Positions 9,174 to 19,567 of a stretch of 64,000 bases of DNA are shown in pieces. Position numbers and translations under genes: made by a program. The first letter of the stretch is position 1, and each line of letters begins with the position of its first letter. The notes below the pieces were generated by a model. The model was given only the letters and a program-made list of their open reading frames with translations. It did not search any database and was not told the origin of the DNA. Origin of the DNA: Gammaproteobacteria bacterium (GTDB lineage Bacteria > Pseudomonadota > Gammaproteobacteria > DSM-16500); assembly GCA_013286495.1 (NCBI GenBank), contig JABDFQ010000005.1, forward strand, positions 1 through 64,000, written 5' to 3'.

Positions 9174-10598
9174 ATGAAAAAAATCATTTCATTTTTACTG
9201 GTGGTTTTCGCTTGGCAAAATATTGCCCAGGCTGCTGATTTAATTGAAGTTTATAGGCAAGCACAATGCAGTGATCCGATATTTCAACAAGCTGTTGCGC
9301 AGCGATTATCCACCAAAACTGGTGTACCAATTGCACTCTCCGCACTGTTACCGAATATACAATTTAATGTCACGCCTTCCATTCATCGCGTTGGTTATGC
9401 TGGTTCAAATTATGTTCTGGTTGTACCAGAACCAGGCACAACCACTTATCTGAATCCACGCAATTTAACTGAACGCAATAACACATTAAATTTGACACTC
9501 ACACAAACTGTTTTTAACTTTGCACAATTTTCCACTGTCGCTCAACAAATTTCATTATCACGCGCTGCAGATGCCACATTAAATGCTGCCTTGCAAAATT
9601 TGATGGTGCGTGTTGCGAGTGCTTATTTTGCTGTATTGCAAGATGAAGATAATTTAAGTTATGCGAATGCTTCAAAAGAAGCGTATGCAGAACAGCTCGA
9701 TCAAATTCGCAAACAATATCATGTCGGATTAAAAACGTTAACGGATGTTTACACTGCACAAGCATCTTATGATTCTGCTGTAGCGACTTATATAGGTGCA
9801 GAAACCACCTTGACGAATGACAGGGAAAATTTGCGCGTAATAACTGGGGTATATTATCCGCATCTTTCTGCATTAAGTGATTCCTTTCCATTAATCTCAC
9901 CACAACCTGATGATATCGAAGCTTGGGTAAAACGTTCGCTTGTACAAAACTGGACGATCAAATCATCGCGATACGGTGTCGCCTCCGCGCGTGAAAATAT
10001 TAATCAGCAATTAGCGGGGCACTTACCAAGTGCAACCGTGCAGGCTACGATGAATAAATTTACTGAAGATAATATCAACGATTACATTTCCTTTTCAGAA
10101 CGTCCAGGCCCTGGCACAACTTCCGATCGTTATGTGATGTTAAATGTTAATTTCCCTATTTTTTCTGGTGGTGCAGTGGTCGCACAAACCAATCAGGCAA
10201 AATATAATTTTCAAGTCGCGCAACAACAACTGGAACAAACCATTCGCTCAACAGTGAATACCACCAGACAAAGTTATCTCGGCCTGGTTGCAGGTATCAG
10301 TCAAGTCAAGGCTGACAAGGAAGCGATTAAATCAACCATCAGTTCGCTTGAAGGACTGGAAGCCAGTTATCGCGTGGGAACAGAAACATTAGTAGATGTG
10401 CTCAATCAGCAACAAAAAGTGTATCAGGCACAAAAACAATATGCGATTGATCGCTATGCTTTCGTCAATAATATTCTTGCATTGAAACAAGCGGCTGGCA
10501 CATTAAGCTTTACTGATCTTTGTGCTATCAATGCATGGTTAATTGAAGAAAGAAAACCCATGAAACAAGTTCATCGACGCAAGAAAGTAAAGGTATAA
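9174..10598 (+). CDS. tolC: TolC-family outer-membrane efflux channel
   Basis: Trimeric outer-membrane channel that connects inner-membrane exporters to the outside. From the ATG at 9174 the protein is 474 aa with signal peptide MKKIISFLLVVFAWQNIAQA; a GTG at 9153 would add seven non-signal residues. The family opening ADLIEVYRQAQCSDPIFQQAVAQR is followed by the two-fold OEP repeat. Typical helix-strand transitions include TLTQTVFNFAQFSTVAQQ (first half), NVNFPIFSGGAVVAQTNQA (second half) and YRVGTETLVDVLNQQQKVYQAQKQY near the end. The usual partners (adaptor plus RND or ABC pump) are absent here. Instead a MATE transporter starts four bases after the stop, suggesting an operon. Confidence 0.92.
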   Translation: MKKIISFLLVVFAWQNIAQAADLIEVYRQAQCSDPIFQQAVAQRLSTKTGVPIALSALLPNIQFNVTPSIHRVGYAGSNYVLVVPEPGTTTYLNPRNLTERNNTLNLTLTQTVFNFAQFSTVAQQISLSRAADATLNAALQNLMVRVASAYFAVLQDEDNLSYANASKEAYAEQLDQIRKQYHVGLKTLTDVYTAQASYDSAVATYIGAETTLTNDRENLRVITGVYYPHLSALSDSFPLISPQPDDIEAWVKRSLVQNWTIKSSRYGVASARENINQQLAGHLPSATVQATMNKFTEDNINDYISFSERPGPGTTSDRYVMLNVNFPIFSGGAVVAQTNQAKYNFQVAQQQLEQTIRSTVNTTRQSYLGLVAGISQVKADKEAIKSTISSLEGLEASYRVGTETLVDVLNQQQKVYQAQKQYAIDRYAFVNNILALKQAAGTLSFTDLCAINAWLIEERKPMKQVHRRKKVKV

Positions 10599-10602
10599 AG
10601 GA

Positions 10603-12261
10603 ATGTCTTTTACACGTGATCCCGCTATTAAAAACGAAACACATGATGAATTAATAGACTTAAATCCTGAAACAATAGACGTAAGTGCTGCTGAAGCAAT
10701 ACAGGAAACAACTGCTTTACATCCCAGGGATGAAGATGTTGACCGCTATTTAGGTTTTTTTGAAGTCGCCTGGGATATTACCAAAACTGGGCTTCCGATT
10801 GCATTTTCCTACACGACCAGTATTTCCATATTAATAACTCTTTTATTTATTAATCTCGATGAAAATGAAGCGAATCGTGCTGCTGCGGTTTTGATTGCTG
10901 CTGTCAAAAATTTTATTGCGGTAGGTTATTCTCCTTTATTTGCGATGAGTCTTGTTATAAGCAAATATCTCGGCGAATTAAAAGCAGCACAGATGAAAGA
11001 TGAATCAGATGAAGTGCTAAAAAAAATAAAACTCCAGATTGAACAAGTCAATAAAGCAGGCTGGATAATTGGCGCAAGCGTTACACCTTTCATTATTACT
11101 GCACTCGTTTTTTCTGAAAGTATTTTACATCATGTATTTCGACAAGACAGGGAAGTTGCTGCTGCTGCACAGGAATTTTTACAGATAGAAGCTCTTGCCC
11201 TGATTTTATTTCCAGCACGAATGTGTTCTGATCAAATACTCGTGAGTACGAAACATACTATTGCGGCCATGGTGATTGGTCTCATTTCCTTAAGCATTGG
11301 CACCGGTGTTGCCTGGTGGTTAGGTCGTAGCAATGCCGGTATTCCCGCATTGGGATTGCGTGGAATTGCTGCAGGATTTGCACTTGAAACCTGGTTAACT
11401 GCAATTGGTTGCAGTCTTTATATCGCCTTGCATCCTGATTTCAAGGATTATCGTTTTTTTAATTTTTGTAATCTTAAAGGTGTCGTTGAACAATTAAAAA
11501 ATATTCTTGGCATTGGCTGGTCGATGGTAGTCGGATTATTTGTTGAAATGTCAATGGATCTTTATCTGGGAATCATCGCAGGATTAGTTGGCGTGCGTGA
11601 ACAATCCGTCGTTAGTCTCATCATGCAAGTGGATGCACCTGTTTTTTTATTTTCACTTGCATTCACGCAAGTGTGTGCGCAACAAGTCGCCTATTACTCT
11701 GGACTCAAACATTATCGTAAAGCCAGTTCATTCGGTGAAAAAGGTTTGCTAGTTTCACTTCTTTTTATGTTGCCATTACCTATTCTATTTTCAGCGAAAT
11801 CAGATTGGTTATTATCAGCAGCACTTAAAGACCATCATGAGATTCGTTATTTATTATCTATGCTGATAGTTGTATTTTCCGTTGCTTATATTCTTGATAC
11901 CGTACGTTTCAATGCACTGCAACAATTGCGCGCCAAAGGTGATGTGACCTGGCCTACGCTTACTTCAAATTCAATATTAGTGCTTGGCATGGCGTTAACC
12001 GGTGCACTTGCCTTGTTTACTGATTTAGGTATTTATGGTGAAGCAGCGGGTTTGGCTATCACCATCACTACTGCGCTGATCGTGCTTTTAGGGCGTTACG
12101 CGACACAAATGACACCGGAAGAAATTAAAAAACCTGTCGCCAAATTCACCTTGAGCGGATGTTATGGCACTTTATTCAGACCACAAAATAAAAGATTAAC
12201 GGAAATGGAAAACCTGGTGATCAATGATGAAGTCGGGATTGAAGCCCCTAATTTTACTTAA
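10603..12261 (+). CDS. MATE-family multidrug/toxic compound exporter
   Basis: Inner-membrane cation-coupled exporter. The first ~60 residues are an acidic hydrophilic extension (DELIDLNPETIDVSAAEAIQ), longer than usual. Two bundles of about six hydrophobic helices follow, with MATE-like features such as TGLPIAFSYTTSISILITLLFI (helix 1), GLRGIAAGFALETWLTAIGC (helices 5-6) and LGIGWSMVVGLFVEMSMDLYL at the start of the second half. The 552-aa length is above the common 450-480 because of the N- and C-terminal extensions. AAGG precedes the ATG and only 4 bp separate it from tolC. MATE pumps are not known to need TolC, so the pairing may be transcriptional only. The 993-aa gene begins 26 bp downstream and may belong to the same unit. 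Confidence 0.9.
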   Translation: MSFTRDPAIKNETHDELIDLNPETIDVSAAEAIQETTALHPRDEDVDRYLGFFEVAWDITKTGLPIAFSYTTSISILITLLFINLDENEANRAAAVLIAAVKNFIAVGYSPLFAMSLVISKYLGELKAAQMKDESDEVLKKIKLQIEQVNKAGWIIGASVTPFIITALVFSESILHHVFRQDREVAAAAQEFLQIEALALILFPARMCSDQILVSTKHTIAAMVIGLISLSIGTGVAWWLGRSNAGIPALGLRGIAAGFALETWLTAIGCSLYIALHPDFKDYRFFNFCNLKGVVEQLKNILGIGWSMVVGLFVEMSMDLYLGIIAGLVGVREQSVVSLIMQVDAPVFLFSLAFTQVCAQQVAYYSGLKHYRKASSFGEKGLLVSLLFMLPLPILFSAKSDWLLSAALKDHHEIRYLLSMLIVVFSVAYILDTVRFNALQQLRAKGDVTWPTLTSNSILVLGMALTGALALFTDLGIYGEAAGLAITITTALIVLLGRYATQMTPEEIKKPVAKFTLSGCYGTLFRPQNKRLTEMENLVINDEVGIEAPNFT

Positions 12262-12287
12262 AACACATCACCAGGGAGAAATGGTAA

Positions 12288-15269
12288 ATGCTCAGCGGGA
12301 ATGCTTTTGATCAAACATTGCAAGCGTTAAAACAATATGCAAATACATATTTTCTCTTTGCCAATGATACTCAAAAATCGATACAACTCGTTCTTAAAAA
12401 ATATTCAGCTGCATACATCAAACAACACCGCAACTCACTTGCTTGCACGGTGGAATATCTTGTTTACCAGTTAAAAAATGAAATATTGCTGGAGAAATTT
12501 TACACGGATAGCGAGTTGAAAAATTTATTCGATAGCATCAAGAAAAATACCGCAGTTGATATATATGATTATTACAAGAGTGAATTTACGTTTACCAATA
12601 ATATTGTAGAGTGCACAAGCTGGTTGCAGGCTTTTAATAAAAAAGTTTTTGATCTCGATGCTCCCGAGAAAATCATCAGCAATCTCATAATGGAAATCAT
12701 ACAGGAAGCGAAAAAAGAGAATAGCATTGCGTTTAAGGAAATAAGTGAGAAGACGCTCTTTGATATAATGATTAAAGGGATACAGCATACTGATGAAGAT
12801 GGCTCACTGAAAATCTTCCATTCATCCTTGCTACTACGTCATTATCAATTAGCATTATTAATCTTTTGTCATCTGAATAAACTGGCTATTCCTAAATGGC
12901 AGGATCAAGGAAATCATCCAGATACCTATAGGTTTTCTGCGCTGCTGCTTAATCTGGAAGGCGCCATTGACAATCATTATCTGGAAAAAAGTGCGTTAAT
13001 ATTGGATATTGTCAGTGGAATGGCGCAGTACACATTCATGCTGAACAAATTCCTTATTAAAGAACCAAACCTTAATTATCCGGCAAGTTTTTATCTTTAT
13101 CTTATTTCCATTCACGAACAATTACATGATGCAAAAAATATTCTTTCAACATACGCACAAAAATTCTCTGCTGATTTTAGAATGGTGTTTGTTGAGACTT
13201 TCAATAAAATGTTGCCGCTTGAAAAATCATTAACTCATACATTTATTCTGAATATTTTGACCGAGCATCCGCATATATTGCTTGATAACCAATGGTATTA
13301 TGATGAAACTCGCAATCAGTTATCGCTGGAAAACGAGTCTGGAAAAAAACGACAAATCACATTATTGCAAGGCGTTATTTTGTTGATGATTGGTGATGTG
13401 CATAAAGCCAAGAGCAAACTCAAGGGAACCCAAACAAACTATAAATACCTAAAATGGATTTCACTTTTCATTGAAAAGCTACCGATATGTGCTAATGCAA
13501 TGATATATGCGAAACAATTAAATAATCTTTTCGCTGCAAATGATGTAATTAGCGGCTATACCAACAATGTTTACAAACCCATTTTTTTAAAAATGAATCA
13601 GCTTAATAATATAAGTCCAGCTGAAAATATTGCCTGCGACAAAACATCAGATTCCATAGCCAAATTAAAAAATTATCGTTTTTATGCTACTCAATGGAAT
13701 AAGAGCAATGAAAAAACTCATTTTCTGAAATCCATTGAATTACTGCAAACATGGATCAGTCGCTCTGCACCTTATGATGGTAATAACTATGCTGTTCATA
13801 CAGCCCTCAGTTTCTACATGAATAAAGACAATATATTATTCAAGGAGACCGTTTTATCGAGAAACCTGCATCTTCTGATGTGCCATCTCGGACAAAATTT
13901 TCAATTCGACGCCATCCATCCAGACAGTGAATTACTAACTGTATTAATGGTAATACAAGAAAAAACTCATATTGATTTACTGGAATTTTTTTCTCATAAC
14001 CGCATCGAATTTAAAATCAACCCCAATGTTATTACGTATACTCGATGGATTGATGCCGCACTGTATGGTTCAATCACCTTGCCAGCGCCACCTTCAATCA
14101 TGCAATTCATCCGCGATGAATTGCATTCTTCTGAAGAGAAAAGTTTTTTACCTGAATTATTTTATTTTAATAATTACTATGAGAAAGATGTTTTTTCTGC
14201 TTTATTGAACTTTAGCGATGACTTTAATTTTAATGATGAAGAGTTAGAAAGTTTATTAAGCAATACTCTCAAAAATAGTTGTTATTTTAATATTGCCTTA
14301 TACGCATTTTGTAGATTAAATAAATTGCAATATCGCACACTTGATTTTAAAACAAATAATTTTTTCCCCTATTCGAATGATATAAATATATTTATACAAA
14401 AAATAACTGATGATGAACGTGCTGGTTTTAAACCATCCATAACAAGCAACTCCATTGTTCCTCTCACTAAGCGAATTAAAAAAAAGGCATCTGATTGCCG
14501 CTCACCATCCACGTATCAACCTTATTCAACCCTGGAAGGTTACTTATATTTACAGCTAAAAAAATTAAGTCATCTTTTCGTGGATTGGAATACAGTTGAT
14601 ACGCAAATACATGAATGCCTCGGAAATATTCTGGATAAGGAATTATTTTCGCAAGTAGAGGGTGGCATCAACAAGCAGGTGACGGATGAATTAATCCAGA
14701 CAAAAAAACTGGATTTAATCAATACCAAATGGTACTTGATCGATGTCGCCAAAGAAATATTCCAATTTACCTTTGTTAAAGATCACATCATTTCCATGAG
14801 TCCAGTTCAAGGCATCATGACCTTATGTATCTTCGCAATCAGGAAGCTGGTTCCTGACGCTAATAATGCTGTTCAGCTAATGTCGAAATTGAAATTGAGG
14901 CTTGATTTATTAAATGACCTTGTGAAATATGATGCGTCCTGTGTAAAAGTATTGGATAGTCTTGGAGTGAACACTATTTTTTACGCCAAAATGCTGGATA
15001 AAATAATCAGCGAAAAAAATTTAATTTCAGAAACCTGGCCAGAGACATATAAAAAATTATTAATCGCTCATTATAATCATCGCCTGACAGGCCTGATGAC
15101 ATTTTTAAGTACCAGCAAAAATGAAAACTATGCTGCAAATCCATATTATTTACCACAGGAATTGCTGAAGATTATCTTAGGATTGGCCGTGGACGTAACG
15201 ACGAAAGAAATTATGATCGAAGAAGCTGAGTCCATAGAAAAAATTAAGATGATAAATTCCAAATTATAA
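12288..15269 (+). CDS. Large protein of a paralogous family, member 1 (993 aa); effector candidate
   Basis: Not recognised. AGGGAG lies nine bases before the ATG, so the start is firm. There is no signal peptide or membrane helix; the sequence is helix-rich and low in GC. It contains two copies of one module, at about residues 73-135 (YTDSELKNLFDSIKKNTAVD, DIYDYY, then SWLQAFNKKVFDLDAPEKI) and 543-607 (HPDSELLTVLMVIQEKTHID, LLEFF, then RWIDAALYGSITLPAPPSI). Each copy is followed by a segment ending in LALLIFCHLNKL or IALYAFCRLNKL. Both modules recur in the proteins at 15629 and 21344. The C-terminus has LPQELLKIILGL, like the first helix of an F-box, then a Glu-rich tail (EIMIEEAESIEKIK) like Dot/Icm export signals. 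Effector function is inference; no catalytic motif is visible. Confidence 0.85.
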   Translation: MLSGNAFDQTLQALKQYANTYFLFANDTQKSIQLVLKKYSAAYIKQHRNSLACTVEYLVYQLKNEILLEKFYTDSELKNLFDSIKKNTAVDIYDYYKSEFTFTNNIVECTSWLQAFNKKVFDLDAPEKIISNLIMEIIQEAKKENSIAFKEISEKTLFDIMIKGIQHTDEDGSLKIFHSSLLLRHYQLALLIFCHLNKLAIPKWQDQGNHPDTYRFSALLLNLEGAIDNHYLEKSALILDIVSGMAQYTFMLNKFLIKEPNLNYPASFYLYLISIHEQLHDAKNILSTYAQKFSADFRMVFVETFNKMLPLEKSLTHTFILNILTEHPHILLDNQWYYDETRNQLSLENESGKKRQITLLQGVILLMIGDVHKAKSKLKGTQTNYKYLKWISLFIEKLPICANAMIYAKQLNNLFAANDVISGYTNNVYKPIFLKMNQLNNISPAENIACDKTSDSIAKLKNYRFYATQWNKSNEKTHFLKSIELLQTWISRSAPYDGNNYAVHTALSFYMNKDNILFKETVLSRNLHLLMCHLGQNFQFDAIHPDSELLTVLMVIQEKTHIDLLEFFSHNRIEFKINPNVITYTRWIDAALYGSITLPAPPSIMQFIRDELHSSEEKSFLPELFYFNNYYEKDVFSALLNFSDDFNFNDEELESLLSNTLKNSCYFNIALYAFCRLNKLQYRTLDFKTNNFFPYSNDINIFIQKITDDERAGFKPSITSNSIVPLTKRIKKKASDCRSPSTYQPYSTLEGYLYLQLKKLSHLFVDWNTVDTQIHECLGNILDKELFSQVEGGINKQVTDELIQTKKLDLINTKWYLIDVAKEIFQFTFVKDHIISMSPVQGIMTLCIFAIRKLVPDANNAVQLMSKLKLRLDLLNDLVKYDASCVKVLDSLGVNTIFYAKMLDKIISEKNLISETWPETYKKLLIAHYNHRLTGLMTFLSTSKNENYAANPYYLPQELLKIILGLAVDVTTKEIMIEEAESIEKIKMINSKL

Positions 15270-15276
15270 TGTAGCT

Positions 15277-15550
15277 ACGCAGGAAAGCCTTTCTGCGTAC
15301 AACGCAGAACTGTCATCGCAACGGAGAACTGTCATCGCAACGGAGAACTGTCCATCGCAACGGAGAACTGTCATCCTGAGCGCGGCTCTTGCTTTTGCGC
15401 GAAGGATCTCATGATGGATACGAGCTTTATCAACGGAGATCCTTCGCGCAAAAGCAAGAGCCGCGCTCAGGATGACAGTTCTCCGTTGCGATGGACAGTT
15501 CTCCGTTGCGATGACAGTTCTCCGTTGCACGCAGAAAGGCTTTCTTGCGT
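15277..15550. repeat. Long imperfect palindrome with tandem 19-20-bp units (B)
   Basis: Left arm about 15277-15410 and right arm 15436-15550 are near-perfect complements around a 25-nt loop. Each arm holds an inner part with TCATCCTGAGCGCGG ... GCGCGAAGGATCTC and an outer set of tandem units AACGGAGAACTGTCATCGC. The left arm has four units (one divergent) and the right arm three. It fills most of the 359 bp between the two large paralogous genes. The spurious reading frames on both strands come from the palindrome. The TCATCCTGAGCG/GAAGGATC theme resembles short palindromes widely dispersed in bacterial genomes (recalled, not searched). Confidence 0.9.
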
Positions 15551-15628
15551 ATCCATATCTTATTTCCCCTCACCTAATTTCCCGATATACTTGCGCCATT
15601 TATTTTTATAACAACAAGGAATAAATCG

Positions 15629-18295
15629 ATGTACAGCTGGAATATCATTGGCAATGATTTCGATAAAACCGTAAATGTTTTGCAGCAATATTATAAAAAC
15701 TCCTCCTCTCTTGCTTACGATAAATCCATTCAATACGCCATATATGATATTATTTACGTGAAATTCACCGATCAATACATAAAAAAGCACAGAAAAACAC
15801 CAGTTTGCACCGTCGATTATTTAATGTATGTATTAAGCCAGAAAATCGAGCAAGAAAAAATATATGCTGACCATCGATTTCTGGAATTGCTAAGATTGGT
15901 TAATGAAAAAACTAATAATAATATATTTGAATATTTTGGAAGTTCTCCCGCATTTAAAATTGACGAAGCAATAACACTTTGCCATAGCTGGATGGATGCA
16001 TTTAACAAAAAGATAATCCAGTTACCAGCATCTACCAGCATTCATCAATCATTGACGAATGAAATCATTGTTGCCATCAAGAATGAAACCTGGAAAATGA
16101 AAGAATACAGCGAAGAAAATCTGATTCAACTATTTGATCTGATATACGCTGATGAAATCAGGATAAAAAATCTTACTGATGAAGAATTATACCGATTATT
16201 TTTAACATCCTTGCAAAATTATCAATATAAATTTGCCATTTTTTTACTCTGCAAGAAAAATTACATTAACTTCCAGACACCTGATATAGAAAATTATGGA
16301 AAAAGAAGTCCTTATGAAAACTTCATCAGCATCTTATTTATCCTGGCTGAAACTTATTACGACTTAAACACACCTATTAAAATAATAAAGTCATATACTT
16401 CAGCATTGCTCACACATTTTGAGACAGAAGACAAACCTAAACTGGAAAAACTTATACATATAATTACAGACATTGCCTTATTTTCACTGGAAAACCAATC
16501 AATCCCAAGATTAGCTGGTTCGTTAAAAATCATATTGTTTCTGATGGTGCATGAACCACAATCACTGCTTGAGGTAAACAATCGTAATGAAAATGGGTTG
16601 TTTTTTTTGGCGTGGGTGATGAGGAAGATTGAGGCGCTAGATTATCGTGTTCATTTTGAAATTGCAGAATTAGGCTCAAAAATAATCACTGAACTGAAAA
16701 AAAATCCCTATTTTACAGAACACGACAAACCTGCAGCACAACTCATGCTGGAACAACACCAGGCTGGCATATCTCCGGTTAAATACGATCAATATCTAAC
16801 AGAATGGAATGAATGTATTGGCGAACCCATTCACAAAGCTTTAGTCATGCTGGCAATCTATCTCGAATTCACTTATTTCAAGGATCATATCCGTGATTAT
16901 GTTTACGAAGTTTATAATCGATATCCAAAAGAATTAGTAAAAAAAGCTGGATATTTTTACACGCTTGAAGGATTACTCTGCGCACTTGCCAATAAAATTA
17001 ATTTCGACCTGATTAGCCCGAATTGTCATTTCATCGCTGTCCTTGCTGTTATTCACGATAAAACAGATATAAACGTGCACGATTATTTTTCAAGAAACAA
17101 ACAAATTACAGTTAATAATAAAGCCAAACCTGATGACACATGGCTGACACTGATTTGCAAGCATCATCTATTTTTACCAGTGCCGACAACAATCGAAAAA
17201 TTAATAAAAATAGAGCTTGAAACATGCATGACAGATATGGAGGAGATCAAAAGATTGATTGGTATGTCTGATCTGGACAAGGGATTTTTCGATTTGCTGC
17301 AGCATTTTGCTAGCATATTTACATTTGATGTTAAGCAAGCCATGGATTTATACAAATTTTCACTTACGAAACCGCAGAAAAAATATAATCTTGCCTTATA
17401 TTTCTTTTGCCGATTGAATGATCTGGATACAAAATCCATCGTTTGGCGTGATGCGCTTTCCTTGCCTCATCAGTTTTTTTCAGAGATATCATTTGGTAAG
17501 CGATTGTTTTTGAATAATCCTTTTATTACAGCAATAAGCAATGCAAAAGAAAAATCGATACAAAGCACAACAATGATCGAGTTAATCGGGAGTTTCTCTG
17601 AACGTCAGGAGGATTTATTGGACACTGATAATATACGTCAACTGAGATATTGCACCATCTTTTATCTTGATTTACACGAAAAACGTGGCCTATTTGATAA
17701 TTGGGATATGATTGATAAAAAATTTGGTGAATGTTTCGAAAAATTCATGATTAATGAATTATATCTACAAGTTGTCACAGCTAATGAAAAAGCATTGCTT
17801 AATATTACAGAGTCACTGCTGCCTTTAAATAAAATTGATCTGGTTAAGGAACGCTGGATAACTAACAAAATTAAAATGAGTTCCTTACAAGCTGTATTGG
17901 AAATTCTTCACAAAGAAATTGATATAAATCGATTCGCAGTACTCATCAAAATAGCCGATGTATTCATTAATCATCAACCTGCTTGTATCCATGTTAAAGA
18001 TAGCAAGGGTAATTCAGTCATTCCTTATTTGAAAAAAAATCGGCATATCTTTTTAAATCCACTCAATGCACAAGCGAATAAAGAGCAAAACCAGTTAAAT
18101 ATTTTTTCAGCTAAGTTACTTAGTCATTATTGTTGGCAATCGAATATTCATGGATTTTTTAATTCATCGCTAGATAATAATTTCAAACAGTTACCTCGTG
18201 AGCTGATTGATCATATAAGCGGATTGGGTGTTCAATTGGCAATGCAGGAAGAAGAGAAAGTGAGTAGTGAGCAGGTGTTAACTTTGCGGGGATAA
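15629..18295 (+). CDS. Large protein of the same paralogous family, member 2 (888 aa); effector candidate
   Basis: Not recognised beyond its relatives here. The ATG has AAGGA upstream. It aligns by eye with the 993-aa protein along its length: DQYIKKHRKTPVCTVDYLMY against AAYIKQHRNSLACTVEYLVY near residue 50. The core module occurs at 80-140 (YADHRFLELLRLVNEKTNNN, then SWMDAFNKKIIQLPAS) and again at about 462-530 (SPNCHFIAVLAVIHDKTDIN, HDYF, then LPVPTTIEKL). NLALYFFCRLNDL follows the second copy. A later shared block reads LFDNWDMIDKKFGECFEKF, matching LFVDWNTVDTQIHECLGNI in member 1. The C-terminus LPRELIDHISGLGVQLAMQ plus a QEEEK tail repeats the LPxE helix and acidic end. No signal peptide or membrane helix is seen. 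It is separated from member 1 by palindrome B and followed by palindrome C. Confidence 0.85.
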   Translation: MYSWNIIGNDFDKTVNVLQQYYKNSSSLAYDKSIQYAIYDIIYVKFTDQYIKKHRKTPVCTVDYLMYVLSQKIEQEKIYADHRFLELLRLVNEKTNNNIFEYFGSSPAFKIDEAITLCHSWMDAFNKKIIQLPASTSIHQSLTNEIIVAIKNETWKMKEYSEENLIQLFDLIYADEIRIKNLTDEELYRLFLTSLQNYQYKFAIFLLCKKNYINFQTPDIENYGKRSPYENFISILFILAETYYDLNTPIKIIKSYTSALLTHFETEDKPKLEKLIHIITDIALFSLENQSIPRLAGSLKIILFLMVHEPQSLLEVNNRNENGLFFLAWVMRKIEALDYRVHFEIAELGSKIITELKKNPYFTEHDKPAAQLMLEQHQAGISPVKYDQYLTEWNECIGEPIHKALVMLAIYLEFTYFKDHIRDYVYEVYNRYPKELVKKAGYFYTLEGLLCALANKINFDLISPNCHFIAVLAVIHDKTDINVHDYFSRNKQITVNNKAKPDDTWLTLICKHHLFLPVPTTIEKLIKIELETCMTDMEEIKRLIGMSDLDKGFFDLLQHFASIFTFDVKQAMDLYKFSLTKPQKKYNLALYFFCRLNDLDTKSIVWRDALSLPHQFFSEISFGKRLFLNNPFITAISNAKEKSIQSTTMIELIGSFSERQEDLLDTDNIRQLRYCTIFYLDLHEKRGLFDNWDMIDKKFGECFEKFMINELYLQVVTANEKALLNITESLLPLNKIDLVKERWITNKIKMSSLQAVLEILHKEIDINRFAVLIKIADVFINHQPACIHVKDSKGNSVIPYLKKNRHIFLNPLNAQANKEQNQLNIFSAKLLSHYCWQSNIHGFFNSSLDNNFKQLPRELIDHISGLGVQLAMQEEEKVSSEQVLTLRG

Positions 18296-18302
18296 TGCAA
18301 AA

Positions 18303-18710
18303 GTGCGCATGTTGTAGGTGAGCATGTTGTAGGTGTGTGTTGAAGTGTGTGCAAGCAGCAGGTGTGATGCAGCATATGCAAGCAGCAGGTGTGTCACCCC
18401 GGAAAATACGCCGCTGCTGTCCTAGTTCAGTTAGCTGCTGTTGTTCGGCGTATTTGTCCGGGGCCCGGTCTTTTGCGGCAATGAGAAGTTCTTCTAATTA
18501 AAATTGAAACTCTCACTATTGCAAAAGACCGGGCCCCGGACAAATACGCCGAACAACAGCAGCTAACTGAATCAGGACAGAGCGGCGTATTTTCCGGGGT
18601 GACACACCTGCTGCTTGCATATGCTACATCACACCTGCTGCTTGCACACACTTCAACACACATACCTACAACATACTCACCTACAACATACTCACCTACA
18701 ACATGCGCAC
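18303..18710. repeat. About 408-bp imperfect palindrome with nested hairpins and 15-bp tandem units (C)
   Basis: Arms of roughly 180 and 190 bp (18303-18485 and 18518-18710) are nearly complementary around an AT-rich centre. The outer ends carry tandem units of GTTGTAGGTGAGCAT type: two in the left arm, three in the right. Next come two copies of GCAAGCAGCAGGTGTG. The inner part is a second-level hairpin: CCCCGGAAAATACGCCG (from about 18397) pairs with CGGCGTATTTGTCCGGGG within the same arm, so the region could extrude several hairpins. It occupies the convergent gap between the 888-aa gene and the ferredoxin gene and could end transcription from both sides. No protein is predicted within it. 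Confidence 0.92.
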
Positions 18711-18730
18711 ACTGCCAAATGCACATCTGT

Positions 18731-19521
<791 letters not shown>

Positions 19522-19567
19522 TTAAATCAGAATATTATTTAAAAATAACAATATAAGAGTTATCCCT

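Noticed and set aside
9514-9903. 129-aa minus-strand frame inside tolC
   Set aside because: Antisense shadow rich in His/Leu/Gln; the sense strand encodes a full TolC.
15301-15379. CRISPR-like repeats GGAGAACTGTCATCGC
   Set aside because: Units of 19-20 bp are contiguous without spacers and are mirrored in the opposite arm; no cas genes nearby.
15264-15611. Open frames on both strands (88 and 66 aa) across palindrome B
   Set aside because: They mirror each other because the DNA is self-complementary, have no ribosome sites, and consist of translated tandem repeats.
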